Source: Verrucomicrobiaceae bacterium (GTDB taxonomy: Bacteria; Verrucomicrobiota; Verrucomicrobiia; Verrucomicrobiales; Verrucomicrobiaceae). From it: 64,000 nucleotides of DNA. Positions 17,649 to 26,627 of the stretch are shown piece after piece (within the stretch, counting starts at the first letter, position 1; every line of letters begins with the position of its first letter). A program made the translations under genes and the position numbers. Location: NCBI GenBank assembly GCA_027486585.1, contig JAIXOU010000106.1:62001-126000 (forward strand), given 5' to 3'. The notes below the pieces were generated by a model. The model was not told the origin of the DNA. It was given only the letters and a program-made list of their open reading frames with translations, and ran no database searches.

Positions 17649-20042
17649 ATGCACAAGAAATCCATACGCAAGCTCGCCCAACTTCACGGTTGGTGGGTTT
17701 ATCAGACCTTCCTCAAGAAAAGCTGTGCTTTCAGTGAAGAGGAGCGGCAGTCATGGATTCAGGACAGGCTGAAGCAAACACTCATCCGCGCATTTGAAGG
17801 CACACGCTACTATGCAGAAGTCTTTGACAAGATCGGCTTTGATCCGCGAACCGACTATCAGGGCCCCGAGACTTTAGCGGCTCTACCAATGCTCACCAAA
17901 GACATCATCCGTGAGCGTTTCGAAGATCTCATCGATCCACGATATCAGGGATTGAGCGCCTACGCTGAGACAAGTGGCACCACTGGCCAACCCTTACGCA
18001 TGAGGCTAAATGAGAGTTACATAGCCCTAGATTATGCCTGCATGTATCAAATGTGGGCTCAGGCTGGGTACCGCTTTCGCGATCCCTTTTTAGCCCTGCG
18101 CAGTTATGTGCCATCGAATGCCAGTGAACCGCTCTGGAAGCATGACAAAGCACAAAACACACTTTTCATGTCGGCCTATCATTTCTCAGCGAGAAATGCA
18201 GAGGAATACATGCGGGCCATTGCAGAGTTTAAGCCAAAATTCATTCGCAGTTATCCATCCTCACTCATGGTGCTTGCCGATTACCTAGAGCGCACGGGCC
18301 AGAGAATACCCAGTGTGCGCGGCCTTTTTACAGCTTCAGAGACTCTATCAGCCAGTGAACGAGAAGTCATTGAGCGTGTCTTTGGCCCGATTCTCTTTGA
18401 TTGGTATGGCATGACAGAGCCCACCCTTGTGGCCTTTGAAGGACCTGAGCATGATGGCCTTAACATTGCCTGGCAGTATGGGCATGCTGAGTTCGTAGAT
18501 GATGCGAACCTATCCTCAGGAGACTATCGACTCATCGCCACGAGTCTGGCTAACCCAGTCATGCCATTCATCCGCTATGATACTGGCGACATCGTTACCC
18601 GTCATCGATTGGAGGCATCAGACAATCTCTATCCTCAGCGTCTAGGCAGTGTCCAAGGGCGGAAAGATGATCTTATAATCACTCCTGATGGCCGCCAACT
18701 GCCGTCGGTAAACTTTTATTCTGTTTTCAGATCTGCCCCTGGAGTCGTCCGTTTTCAAATCGTGCAATACGGCGCATCCGATATTGTGGTGAATATCGAG
18801 ACGACGGAGAAAAACTTCGAGCGGAGTCCTGGCTATGCTGAGCTGCGAACTGAGCTACGATCTCGATTTGGCGATGAAATGAGCGTCGAATATCGCCTCA
18901 ATCTTCCCTTTGAAACTAGCCATGACGGCAAATGCCCCGTGGTTTTGCGCCGCCGAGCCAACAAGGCCATTGAAGAAAGAAAAGAATACACCCTATCTTC
19001 GCAAGTCGCTTGGACAAGGCATCGGAACGGTGAAACCATGCTCAAGCTTGATTGGAATGAAGCGGATGCTTCACCATCGATCCTCGTTCGTGAAAAATTG
19101 GCCGTTCTGATTCAAGATCCCTGTTCAATCATATGGTATCCGGAAGCTTACCCCAAAGCATTGCATGAAGCATTGGCCCATCATCATGGAGTCCATGTAG
19201 AAAACGTGCTAGCCACCCATGGATCAGACATGGCGCTTTCCTATTTGGTACAGTGCTATGTGAATACAGGTGATAAGGTCCTGATCGTCACCCCAAGCTA
19301 TGATAACTTCCGAGCTGTTGCAGAGCAGCGAGGAGGACAATCGCTCACGTTCGCCTTTGAAGGAGAAAACGAATTTCCACTGGAACAACTCATCAGCCGA
19401 ATCCGTCAGGATCTACCTCGCGTGGTTTACCTGACGAACCCCAATAATCCAATGGGTTACCATCTCTCGCGGTCCAGTATTGCCCAATTATGCGCTGCTA
19501 CCACTTCTTGCCTAATCATTGTAGATGAAGCTTATGCTGAATTTGCACCTGAGGATGCTATTCCGCTCATTCGTGACCATGCAAATCTTGTTATCGTGCG
19601 CACTTTCTCCAAGGCTTGCGGACTTGCTGGACTGAGAATCGGTCACTTGATTGCCGATTCCACCATCATAGATACGGTCAAACGTATCGCTAATCCAAAA
19701 CACTTGACTACCTTTGCTCAAGTGGCGGCACAGGCTACTCTCGAAGACTGGGGCAGTATCGAAAATCATATCGAGGAGATCAAACAGCAACGACTCCGGT
19801 TCACCGCGCATCTGCGTCAACTTGGCATCAAGTATTTCGACTCGCATGGAAACTTCGTTCTTCTCCACACTATTGAACCAAAGGAGATGATAGAGTGGTT
19901 TGAAGAACGTGGGATTCTCCTACGTGGTCGCTCAGCTCAAATCCCTGGCACTGTTCGAGTCAGCATTGGAGGGAAAGAGACCATGGACCGTCTCATCACC
20001 ACATTCGAAGAATTCACCAGTATAAAAGCAGGCAGCGCATGA
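17649..20042 (+). CDS. Fusion: CapK-like adenylate-forming enzyme plus class I/II aminotransferase (HisC-like)
   Basis: Two enzymes in one 797-residue chain without frameshift. Residues about 1-440 are a phenylacetate-CoA-ligase/CapK-type adenylate-forming domain: TSGTTGQP at 108-115, WYGMTEP at 252-258 and RYDTGD at 309-314. Residues about 465-797 are a PLP aminotransferase of the histidinol-phosphate type: TNPNNPMG at 596-603, DEAYAEF at 626-632 and Schiff-base Lys655 in RTFSKACGLAGLR. CapK proteins are common in polysaccharide loci with poorly known substrates. The aminotransferase could make an amino substrate, or act as a decarboxylase like CobD. It overlaps the next glycosyltransferase by four bases. 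The functional coupling is inference. Confidence 0.87.
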   Translation: MHKKSIRKLAQLHGWWVYQTFLKKSCAFSEEERQSWIQDRLKQTLIRAFEGTRYYAEVFDKIGFDPRTDYQGPETLAALPMLTKDIIRERFEDLIDPRYQGLSAYAETSGTTGQPLRMRLNESYIALDYACMYQMWAQAGYRFRDPFLALRSYVPSNASEPLWKHDKAQNTLFMSAYHFSARNAEEYMRAIAEFKPKFIRSYPSSLMVLADYLERTGQRIPSVRGLFTASETLSASEREVIERVFGPILFDWYGMTEPTLVAFEGPEHDGLNIAWQYGHAEFVDDANLSSGDYRLIATSLANPVMPFIRYDTGDIVTRHRLEASDNLYPQRLGSVQGRKDDLIITPDGRQLPSVNFYSVFRSAPGVVRFQIVQYGASDIVVNIETTEKNFERSPGYAELRTELRSRFGDEMSVEYRLNLPFETSHDGKCPVVLRRRANKAIEERKEYTLSSQVAWTRHRNGETMLKLDWNEADASPSILVREKLAVLIQDPCSIIWYPEAYPKALHEALAHHHGVHVENVLATHGSDMALSYLVQCYVNTGDKVLIVTPSYDNFRAVAEQRGGQSLTFAFEGENEFPLEQLISRIRQDLPRVVYLTNPNNPMGYHLSRSSIAQLCAATTSCLIIVDEAYAEFAPEDAIPLIRDHANLVIVRTFSKACGLAGLRIGHLIADSTIIDTVKRIANPKHLTTFAQVAAQATLEDWGSIENHIEEIKQQRLRFTAHLRQLGIKYFDSHGNFVLLHTIEPKEMIEWFEERGILLRGRSAQIPGTVRVSIGGKETMDRLITTFEEFTSIKAGSA

Positions 20043-21220
20043 CCATTCTGCACGTCTTTAATCGCTATCTTCAGTCAGGAGGTGAAGAAACGGCTGTCGA
20101 GCAAATCCAGCGACACCTTGAACTGCGTCATGAAGTTCCTCGCTGCTTCTTTGATAGTCATGAATGGACAGGGTCAGAAGCACCAAATAAAGCCAGTCAG
20201 GCCTTACGCTTTTTCTACAATCCTAGTTCAAAGCAACGATTTGAAACACGAATCCATGAGGCCAAAGCTCACGCAGCGTTGTTTCATAATGTCTATCCCG
20301 TAGGATCTCCTTCTCTCTACCGGAGCGCCCAACAAAAAAAGCTGCCAGTGATTCAAATGCTGCATAACTATCGACCCTTTTCTGTCGATGGTTCTCTCTT
20401 CTATCAAGGCAAACCGCAATCTGGTCCACTGCATGGGAAACACTTCGAAGAGATTATTTCAGGCTCATGGCAAGGCTCCATCGCCCGCAGTGCTGTCTGT
20501 GCATTGATGCTAAGCATGCTTCGCCGGAGCGGCTGGTTAAAAAGTGTCTCAGCATGGATCGCGATTTCAGAATTCATGCGCCAGCGATTGATCGAAAGTG
20601 GCCAGATTCCAGCACATCAAATTCACACGTTAAGGCATTCTTGGGATGCGATGCCTTCCCCGCCTGCTTACTTTGATGCTGGCTATTATCTCTTTCTTGG
20701 GCGCCTCATTCCTGAAAAAGGATTGCACGCACTCATTTCCGCATGGCATGAACTGAGGAACCAGCTTGGAGTCAAAACGCCGACACTCAAAATTGCAGGT
20801 AATGGACCGCTTTCTTCATGGGTTAAGGATCAATGCTTAGCCAATCCCTTTATCGAGTGCCTTGGCCAAATTTCAGGCCAAGCAAAGCATGAAGCGCTAA
20901 GACATTGCCGGGCTTTGATAGCCCCATCCATCTGGTGGGAGCCACTGGGCCTCATCGTTTACGAGGCTTATGACTTTGCCAAACCAGTCCTGGCCGCGAG
21001 GGCAGGCGGATTGACTGAAACCGTGCAACATCAAATGACAGGCCTGCTTCATGACGCAGCAAACACGGCTGGACTGGCTCAAGATATTCTAACCATGGAG
21101 TCCATGTCTGATGAGCAACGCAGAACCATGGGGCAAAAAGGGCGTTCTTGGCTTTTACGTGAAGCTGGCCTGAAATCCTGGCAAGATCAGTTTGATGGTA
21201 TTCTTTCCAGCGTAGTTTAA
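20039..21220 (+). CDS. Family 4 glycosyltransferase
   Basis: GT-B fold enzyme of 393 residues. The N-terminal domain has the frequent opening LHVFNRYLQSGGEETAVEQI, typical of glycosyltransferases that start with an E-E-T/x loop. The C-terminal domain has YLFLGRLIPEKGLHALISAW and the donor-site block IAPSIWWEPLGLIVYEAY. Start codon ATG overlaps the stop of the fusion protein (ATGA), suggesting both are made together. Substrate unknown. Confidence 0.88.
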   Translation: MTILHVFNRYLQSGGEETAVEQIQRHLELRHEVPRCFFDSHEWTGSEAPNKASQALRFFYNPSSKQRFETRIHEAKAHAALFHNVYPVGSPSLYRSAQQKKLPVIQMLHNYRPFSVDGSLFYQGKPQSGPLHGKHFEEIISGSWQGSIARSAVCALMLSMLRRSGWLKSVSAWIAISEFMRQRLIESGQIPAHQIHTLRHSWDAMPSPPAYFDAGYYLFLGRLIPEKGLHALISAWHELRNQLGVKTPTLKIAGNGPLSSWVKDQCLANPFIECLGQISGQAKHEALRHCRALIAPSIWWEPLGLIVYEAYDFAKPVLAARAGGLTETVQHQMTGLLHDAANTAGLAQDILTMESMSDEQRRTMGQKGRSWLLREAGLKSWQDQFDGILSSVV

Positions 21221-21250
21221 TTGGATTCTCTTTTCGTTTCACAAACACAC

Positions 21251-22018
21251 ATGCTTTCGCAGATACCCACAGGCCAGATTTTAGGCACACGAGTCCATGT
21301 GGCGACTTATGCCACGGCTTTTCAAGCAGTTGTGTCTGCTGTGCATGAAAAGGGCACCCTTGCGGTAGCTGCTGCCAATACGCACTTGATTGGAGAAGCT
21401 CATTCAAATCCTGATTTCGCTCAAGTCTTGCGCACCTTTGATCTTATCATGCCAGATGGGATGCCCCTCATTTGGGCACTGCGATTAGAAGGACATGAAA
21501 TTCATGATCGCGTCTATGGTCCCTATTTCATGGAGTATGCGCTGGTGCACTCCACGTCGAATCACAGACACTATTTCTTCGGTGGCACCACAGCTTGCTT
21601 AGAGAAATTGCAGATAAAAGCACGTGAACTCAATCCAAGCCTGCAAATTGTTGGAGCCGTTTCTCCACCATTTGGCATCTGGGATGCAGACACTGAAACT
21701 CGTCTCATTGATGACATCAACGCTGCCAATGCGGATTTCATTTGGATAGCTCTTGGCGGCGTTAAACAGGAGACATGGATTTCTAAAAATCGTCACCGAT
21801 TCCGTCAGGGGGCCTTCTTGGCTGTAGGTGATGCGTTTACACTCGTGGCTGGATTACGATCCTATGCGCCAGCGTGGATTCAGCGCCTAGGCCTGACTTG
21901 GCTTGTCCGACTTTTACAGGAGCCCAAGAGACTCTTCTCACGCTACCTTCATTATAATACTCGGTTTGCCAGCGCTTATTTTCTGGATCGCTTGAGACTT
22001 GTCTATCGTGATCACTGA
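21251..22018 (+). CDS. WecG/TagA/CpsF family (GT26) glycosyltransferase
   Basis: Transfers a sugar, often an N-acetylmannosaminuronic acid or related residue, to an undecaprenyl-linked acceptor during polysaccharide initiation. Family motifs visible: AAANTHLIGEAHSNPDF, IMPDGMPLIWALR and, further on, IWIALGGVKQETWI. Length is 255 residues from ATG 21251. A TTG at 21221 directly after the previous stop could extend it by ten residues. It acts early in repeat-unit assembly, so its presence supports a lipid-linked (Wzx/Wzy-type) pathway here. Confidence 0.88.
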   Translation: MLSQIPTGQILGTRVHVATYATAFQAVVSAVHEKGTLAVAAANTHLIGEAHSNPDFAQVLRTFDLIMPDGMPLIWALRLEGHEIHDRVYGPYFMEYALVHSTSNHRHYFFGGTTACLEKLQIKARELNPSLQIVGAVSPPFGIWDADTETRLIDDINAANADFIWIALGGVKQETWISKNRHRFRQGAFLAVGDAFTLVAGLRSYAPAWIQRLGLTWLVRLLQEPKRLFSRYLHYNTRFASAYFLDRLRLVYRDH

Positions 22019-22027
22019 TCTACTCAG

Positions 22028-24160
22028 ATGAAGCAACTAGCTCAATATCAAGATGGACGCCTTGAGCTCCAAGAAGTACCGGCACCCATGCCGCCACCTG
22101 GGGGTATTCTTGTGCGCACGACATGCTCTGTCATTTCTCCAGGCACTGAGAAAATGAAGGTGGAGCAGGCGCGCATGTCACTGCTTCAAAAGGCCAAAGC
22201 CCGGCCTGACCAAGTTGCCAAAGTATTAGAGACGGCAAAAACACTGGGGTGGAAATCTGCTCTCGAGAAAGTGCGTAACCGATTGGAATCTCCAACTCCT
22301 CTGGGCTACTCAGCAGTCGGTGTCGTCGTTGCGGTGGATCCATTGAACACACGCTTTCACGTCGGTGACCGAGTCGCCTGTGGTGGTGCCGAATGCGCTT
22401 TTCATGCGGAACTGATTGCGGTGCCTGATCTACTCGCCTCACCGATACCTGATGGCGTGGAAAATTGGCAAGCAGCTTACACGACTTTGGCGTCCATCTC
22501 CATGGAGGCTGTCCGCCAATCAAACAGCAGACTTGGTGAACGTATCCTAGTTATTGGGCAAGGCCTCATCGGGCTTCTGGCGACTAGTCTTCTTAAAGCA
22601 AGCGGAGCTCGTGTTATGGCCACCGACTTCCTGCAGCCTCGCCTGGATGCAGCACTCGCCATGGGGGCTGAACGAGTTATACTATCGTCTCAATCAAACA
22701 TCACCGAATCCGTACGCGAATGGACAGGGGGTCATGGGGTGGATGCTGTTCTTCTTTGCATCGGGGGCAAAGGAACAGATGCGTCTGATTTAGCCATTTC
22801 TTGCCTGCGCGACCGTGGAGTCATGGTGATCGTTGGAATGCACGATGCGGAGCTCACATGGAAGGCTGCCTACATCAAAGATATCCAAATCCGGTATAGC
22901 CGCAGCTACGGTCCCGGACGCTATGATCCAAATTATGAATGGGGCGGACAAGACTACCCCATTGGGCATGTGCGTTGGACAGAAAACCGAAACTTCGAGG
23001 CCTGCCTTCAATTGATGAAATCAGGGCATTTAAATCTTTCGCCTGTGACGAGTCGAACAGTCGCATTCAAAGATGTTGTCGAGGTCTATGACCATCTGGA
23101 CGCAGAACTGGGAGTAATCATCGAATATCCGAATGAGACAGACAGCACCCTCTCCACAGACATCATTCATCCAAGATCTCCCTTATCAACCTTTGCTGCG
23201 GCAGAGATCTTAAAACCCTGTGATCGATTAGATGTCATTGGTGCAGGTAACTTTGCTCGAACGATGCTACTGCCACATCTGAAAGGGGCACTAACTTTCG
23301 GAACAATTGTCAATGCGACGGGTCTTAGTGCGAATCATGTGAAGCAAAAGTTCGGTTTCACTCGGGCATCCACGGATGCGTCCGATGTCTTTTCAGGCCC
23401 AGCTGAATCCGTTGTCATAGCGACTAGGCATCATCTCCACGCCCCTTTGACGCTCTTAGGGCTAGCTGCCGACAAACATCTTTTTGTTGAAAAGCCCATG
23501 TGCCTGACTCGCGCTGAATTAGCTCAAATTGATTCTGCTATCTTGCAGTCCAGAGGCAGTCTCTTGATAGGCTTTAATCGGCGATTTGCCCCGGCCACCC
23601 TTGAGTTAAAAAAACTTATTGGCAGCGCTCCAGGCCCAAAATCCTTGGCTTTTCACATCTTCGCTGGACCTTTATCTCCTGATCATTGGTATGCCAATCT
23701 AGAACAAAGCGGCGGACGCATTTTAGGGGAGGCCTGCCACTTCTTTGATTATGCTTGCCATCTGCTCGGCACTCCTGTTCAGGTTACAGCCCAGACGGTT
23801 GGTCGTCATGCCTTCGCTGATTCCGTCACAGCCCAGATTGAGTTTTTAGACGGTTCTTCAGCTCAAATCATCTATTCAGCGGAAGGTGATGCGTCCTTCC
23901 CCAAAGAATCTCTTCGTCTTTTCGGCTCTGGATTCGTGGCAGAATGTGAAAACTTCCAGCGCCTGACTATCCATAAAGGCCGCAGGCAACGCATCATGAA
24001 GTTTTCCAGCAAAGGTCATGCCGAAGAAATGGCCGCTTGGTTAAGCTTTCTGCAGGGTAAGTCGAGCCATCCCCTGGCCTACCCAGAAGCGCAACAAAGC
24101 ATGCGCTTGACCTTTGCCGTGATGGAATCCATCCGTGAAGGCCGCACGATTGCAGCATGA
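22028..24160 (+). CDS. Bi-domain oxidoreductase: zinc-type dehydrogenase plus Gfo/Idh/MocA
   Basis: A 710-residue two-domain protein. Residues about 1-370 are a medium-chain, alcohol-dehydrogenase-like domain with VISPGTEKMK near the start and the Rossmann segment VIGQGLIGLLATSLLKASGA near 175. Residues about 395-710 are a Gfo/Idh/MocA dehydrogenase with VIGAGNFARTMLLPHLKG and the catalytic-lysine motif FVEKPMCLT. This fusion recurs in capsule and exopolysaccharide loci next to a heparinase-like gene, as here. It probably oxidises or epimerises a nucleotide sugar; the substrate is unknown. Confidence 0.88.
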   Translation: MKQLAQYQDGRLELQEVPAPMPPPGGILVRTTCSVISPGTEKMKVEQARMSLLQKAKARPDQVAKVLETAKTLGWKSALEKVRNRLESPTPLGYSAVGVVVAVDPLNTRFHVGDRVACGGAECAFHAELIAVPDLLASPIPDGVENWQAAYTTLASISMEAVRQSNSRLGERILVIGQGLIGLLATSLLKASGARVMATDFLQPRLDAALAMGAERVILSSQSNITESVREWTGGHGVDAVLLCIGGKGTDASDLAISCLRDRGVMVIVGMHDAELTWKAAYIKDIQIRYSRSYGPGRYDPNYEWGGQDYPIGHVRWTENRNFEACLQLMKSGHLNLSPVTSRTVAFKDVVEVYDHLDAELGVIIEYPNETDSTLSTDIIHPRSPLSTFAAAEILKPCDRLDVIGAGNFARTMLLPHLKGALTFGTIVNATGLSANHVKQKFGFTRASTDASDVFSGPAESVVIATRHHLHAPLTLLGLAADKHLFVEKPMCLTRAELAQIDSAILQSRGSLLIGFNRRFAPATLELKKLIGSAPGPKSLAFHIFAGPLSPDHWYANLEQSGGRILGEACHFFDYACHLLGTPVQVTAQTVGRHAFADSVTAQIEFLDGSSAQIIYSAEGDASFPKESLRLFGSGFVAECENFQRLTIHKGRRQRIMKFSSKGHAEEMAAWLSFLQGKSSHPLAYPEAQQSMRLTFAVMESIREGRTIAA

Positions 24161-24169
24161 AGTCATTCG

Positions 24170-26020
24170 ATGAGTTTGGTCAAAAAGCTATCTTGGTATC
24201 GTCACCGCCTCAGCGCCATGACCATGGCAGAGGTGCGATATCGACTCGTCGCTAAATGGCGCGTTTGGACCGAAGGTGGTTTTCTGGAGGATATTCAGAG
24301 CCTCGAAAGCCTTGCGGTGAATACCAAGGCGCTACGTCTGCCCGAACTATCTGCTTTCTCTAACAGCTATCGTCATCAACTGGCTCTGGATGCCAAACTC
24401 CTGCTCAAAGGAGAATGGCAGCTTTTTGGCTGGAAGAATGTCGATGTGGGGGCACCGCCATGCTGGCACCGTGATCCTGCCTTTGGCACCGTTATCGATC
24501 CTGACATACCTGCGCATCGTCTGAATCATCGTGATCTACCCAGTGGTGCCGATGCACGCACGATTTGGGAGATCAACCGCTGGGCAGAAATGACCCGCTT
24601 AGCCATGCACGGCTGGATCAATCATGATCTGGATGCTATCCGCACGGCTCAACTTTGGATTGAGGACTGGTGTGATCGGAATCCACCTGGCGTTGGCATT
24701 AACTGGACAAGCGCGCTTGAGGTCGCGCTAAGACTCATTAATTTCACTTGGTTTGACACGCTTGTTTCAGCCGTCGGAGACAGCACGCTTAATTCTGCAC
24801 AAATTAAGCTCGTGAAACGCATCGTGCCGATTCATGCCGCTTGGATTTGGCGGTATCGGTCCAACGGGTCGTCGGCGAACAATCATTTATTGGGTGAGCT
24901 TTCCGCGCTCATCGTTTCAGGATCACGCTGGCCAGCCCTTGAAAAGATCATCTGCTCAATCGACAAAACTTGGCAAAAACTCGGGCACGAGATTCTGCGC
25001 CAATTTGGAGAAGATGGCGGCAGCCGTGAGCAAGCTCTGCACTACCACCTCTTTGGCTTTGATCTGGCCTGGCAAGCTGCACGAGTCATGGGTTGCAAAG
25101 CAGGTCCGGTGTATGACCGCCTTGCTTTAGCCGCTACTTTTTTTGCAGATCTCAGTCAGAAGGGCGAGCCATGGGACTTTGGAGATAATGACGATGCCCA
25201 GGTCGTCCCCGTGACAGCGGTACGGGCAAATGCGGTTCAAGAATGGCAAGACTGGTTCAATGGTGAGCAAGGTGTACTTCAGGCATGGCTTGGTATGTCA
25301 CCCATTCCACCGCAACTTATCGCTAGCAATGAATGGCGCACTTATTCAACCAGTGGAATGGCTGCGTTTCGTTCGCATGGCTGGTTTGCTCGTCTAGATG
25401 CCTCCCCTCTTGGATTCGGCAGCATTGCCGCTCACGGTCATTGTGATGCCCTACACCTTTCTATTTGGGATGCGGACTATGCCCTGCTGATCGATCCTGG
25501 CACCGGCTCTTATTATGGTAACGTGGAGCTACGCGAAGAACTCGCTCGATGGGATGCCCATAACGGCCCGCAGCCTGTTGATAAATGTTTTGAGACTCCA
25601 CGGCGCCATGGGCCGTTTCTTCAACTGGCCCATCATTCATCACCTACTTTAGTCACCGAGGGCACCACCGCGATTGCTAGGTTCGAGCATGAAAATCATG
25701 CTTTTCAGAGGCAAGTCCTTTTGCATGGAGAGTCGATCGAAATTCGTGACACGGAAGATTTGCAGAAACCTTTTTCCATTCATTGGTGCCTCGCACCTGA
25801 GTGTACGATAGTGGATCATCTTTCACTCAAACCTGGTCGCTTCATCCTTCATCGCAATGAACGCCAATGGGAACTTTTCATGGATGCTCCAGGGGCTACC
25901 TTTTCCGTCATCACTCGGCGAGTTTCGCCGTTTTATGGGCAAATTCAGGAATCAAAAATCATTATTGTCAGCGGCATTCAATCAGGCATCGCGACGCGCC
26001 TCAGACGTTTAGCCACCTAA
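24170..26020 (+). CDS. Heparinase II/III family protein (alginate-lyase-like)
   Basis: Predicted polysaccharide lyase, 616 residues. The N-terminal part (to about 330) is an alpha-helical (alpha/alpha)-toroid-like domain with NGSSANNHLLGELSALIVSG. The C-terminal part is the heparinase II/III beta domain with AAHGHCDALHLSIWD, the conserved His/Asp region, and LLIDPGTGSYYGN. No clear signal peptide is seen: the start MSLVKKLSWYRHRLSAMT is amphipathic. It is the last gene of the locus and ends before a strong terminator. It may trim or release polymer. Confidence 0.87.
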   Translation: MSLVKKLSWYRHRLSAMTMAEVRYRLVAKWRVWTEGGFLEDIQSLESLAVNTKALRLPELSAFSNSYRHQLALDAKLLLKGEWQLFGWKNVDVGAPPCWHRDPAFGTVIDPDIPAHRLNHRDLPSGADARTIWEINRWAEMTRLAMHGWINHDLDAIRTAQLWIEDWCDRNPPGVGINWTSALEVALRLINFTWFDTLVSAVGDSTLNSAQIKLVKRIVPIHAAWIWRYRSNGSSANNHLLGELSALIVSGSRWPALEKIICSIDKTWQKLGHEILRQFGEDGGSREQALHYHLFGFDLAWQAARVMGCKAGPVYDRLALAATFFADLSQKGEPWDFGDNDDAQVVPVTAVRANAVQEWQDWFNGEQGVLQAWLGMSPIPPQLIASNEWRTYSTSGMAAFRSHGWFARLDASPLGFGSIAAHGHCDALHLSIWDADYALLIDPGTGSYYGNVELREELARWDAHNGPQPVDKCFETPRRHGPFLQLAHHSSPTLVTEGTTAIARFEHENHAFQRQVLLHGESIEIRDTEDLQKPFSIHWCLAPECTIVDHLSLKPGRFILHRNERQWELFMDAPGATFSVITRRVSPFYGQIQESKIIIVSGIQSGIATRLRRLAT

Positions 26021-26052
26021 ATAACACCCGACCAATCAGCTTCTTCAGCTTC

Positions 26053-26083
26053 AAAAAGGACATGCATCATGCATGTCCTTTTT
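26053..26083. terminator. Bidirectional intrinsic terminator
   Basis: A perfect 14-bp inverted repeat: AAAAAGGACATGCA at 26053-26066, a three-base loop TCA, and TGCATGTCCTTTTT at 26070-26083. The stem ends in an A-run on the left and a T-run on the right, so each strand's transcript gives a hairpin followed by U residues. It lies between the end of the polysaccharide locus and the convergent small gene at 26086-26445, and should terminate both. Confidence 0.93.
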
Positions 26084-26085
26084 CG

Positions 26086-26445
26086 TTACCACACCATCCG
26101 GCCTGCCATTTGAGCGAAGGCTTTGGCTAGCGCTGAATTAAGTTCCTCTAGAGTCGATTGCTCCAAATCTGCGGACATCGCGCTGGGTGCGGTCGCTTCC
26201 ATCACCATTCTTGTCTCCATTGGCGAAGCGGCCGGTTGCTCATCCCGTGCATAATTAAGCACTACGGCTTCCTTTGGGACTGTCGCTTGAGGTGCATCGA
26301 TATCGAACTCTTCAAGGGCACGCAAACGCTCATCCACATCCTTGCATACCTGCTGTAAAGATTGGCGTAACTCCAACAGCTGTTCCTTGGCGTCTTGGCG
26401 GGACGAGGACTCCATGGTGATCTCAGGCAACATTGGTAAATTCAT
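26086..26445 (-). CDS. Hypothetical small protein with coiled-coil segment
   Basis: A 119-residue hydrophilic acidic protein that I do not recognise. Residues about 15-47 (SRQDAKEQLLELRQSLQQVC and following) have a heptad-like pattern of leucines, glutamates and glutamines suggesting a coiled coil. The middle is a low-complexity linker rich in Ala, Pro, Glu, Met. The end, LNSALAKAFAQMAGRMVW, is amphipathic. There is no signal peptide or transmembrane helix. ATGs at 26430 and 26415 are alternative starts. It ends against the terminator at 26053-26083, which supports it being a transcribed gene. Confidence 0.6.
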   Translation of the reverse strand: MNLPMLPEITMESSSRQDAKEQLLELRQSLQQVCKDVDERLRALEEFDIDAPQATVPKEAVVLNYARDEQPAASPMETRMVMEATAPSAMSADLEQSTLEELNSALAKAFAQMAGRMVW

Positions 26446-26627
26446 ATTGAATCAAATATACAGGAGAAACCATAATTTCAAAAAATTATTCAAAGACTTC
26501 TGAATTTTAATAAAAAACCACCGCTATTCTCGACATTGTCTATCGACATTTATCCAAATAGATAGCCTCATCGCTTGCTTTCCCACTGAGATCGCCGATG
26601 TTCTGCTCCCCTTTTACCCTCCCTATT

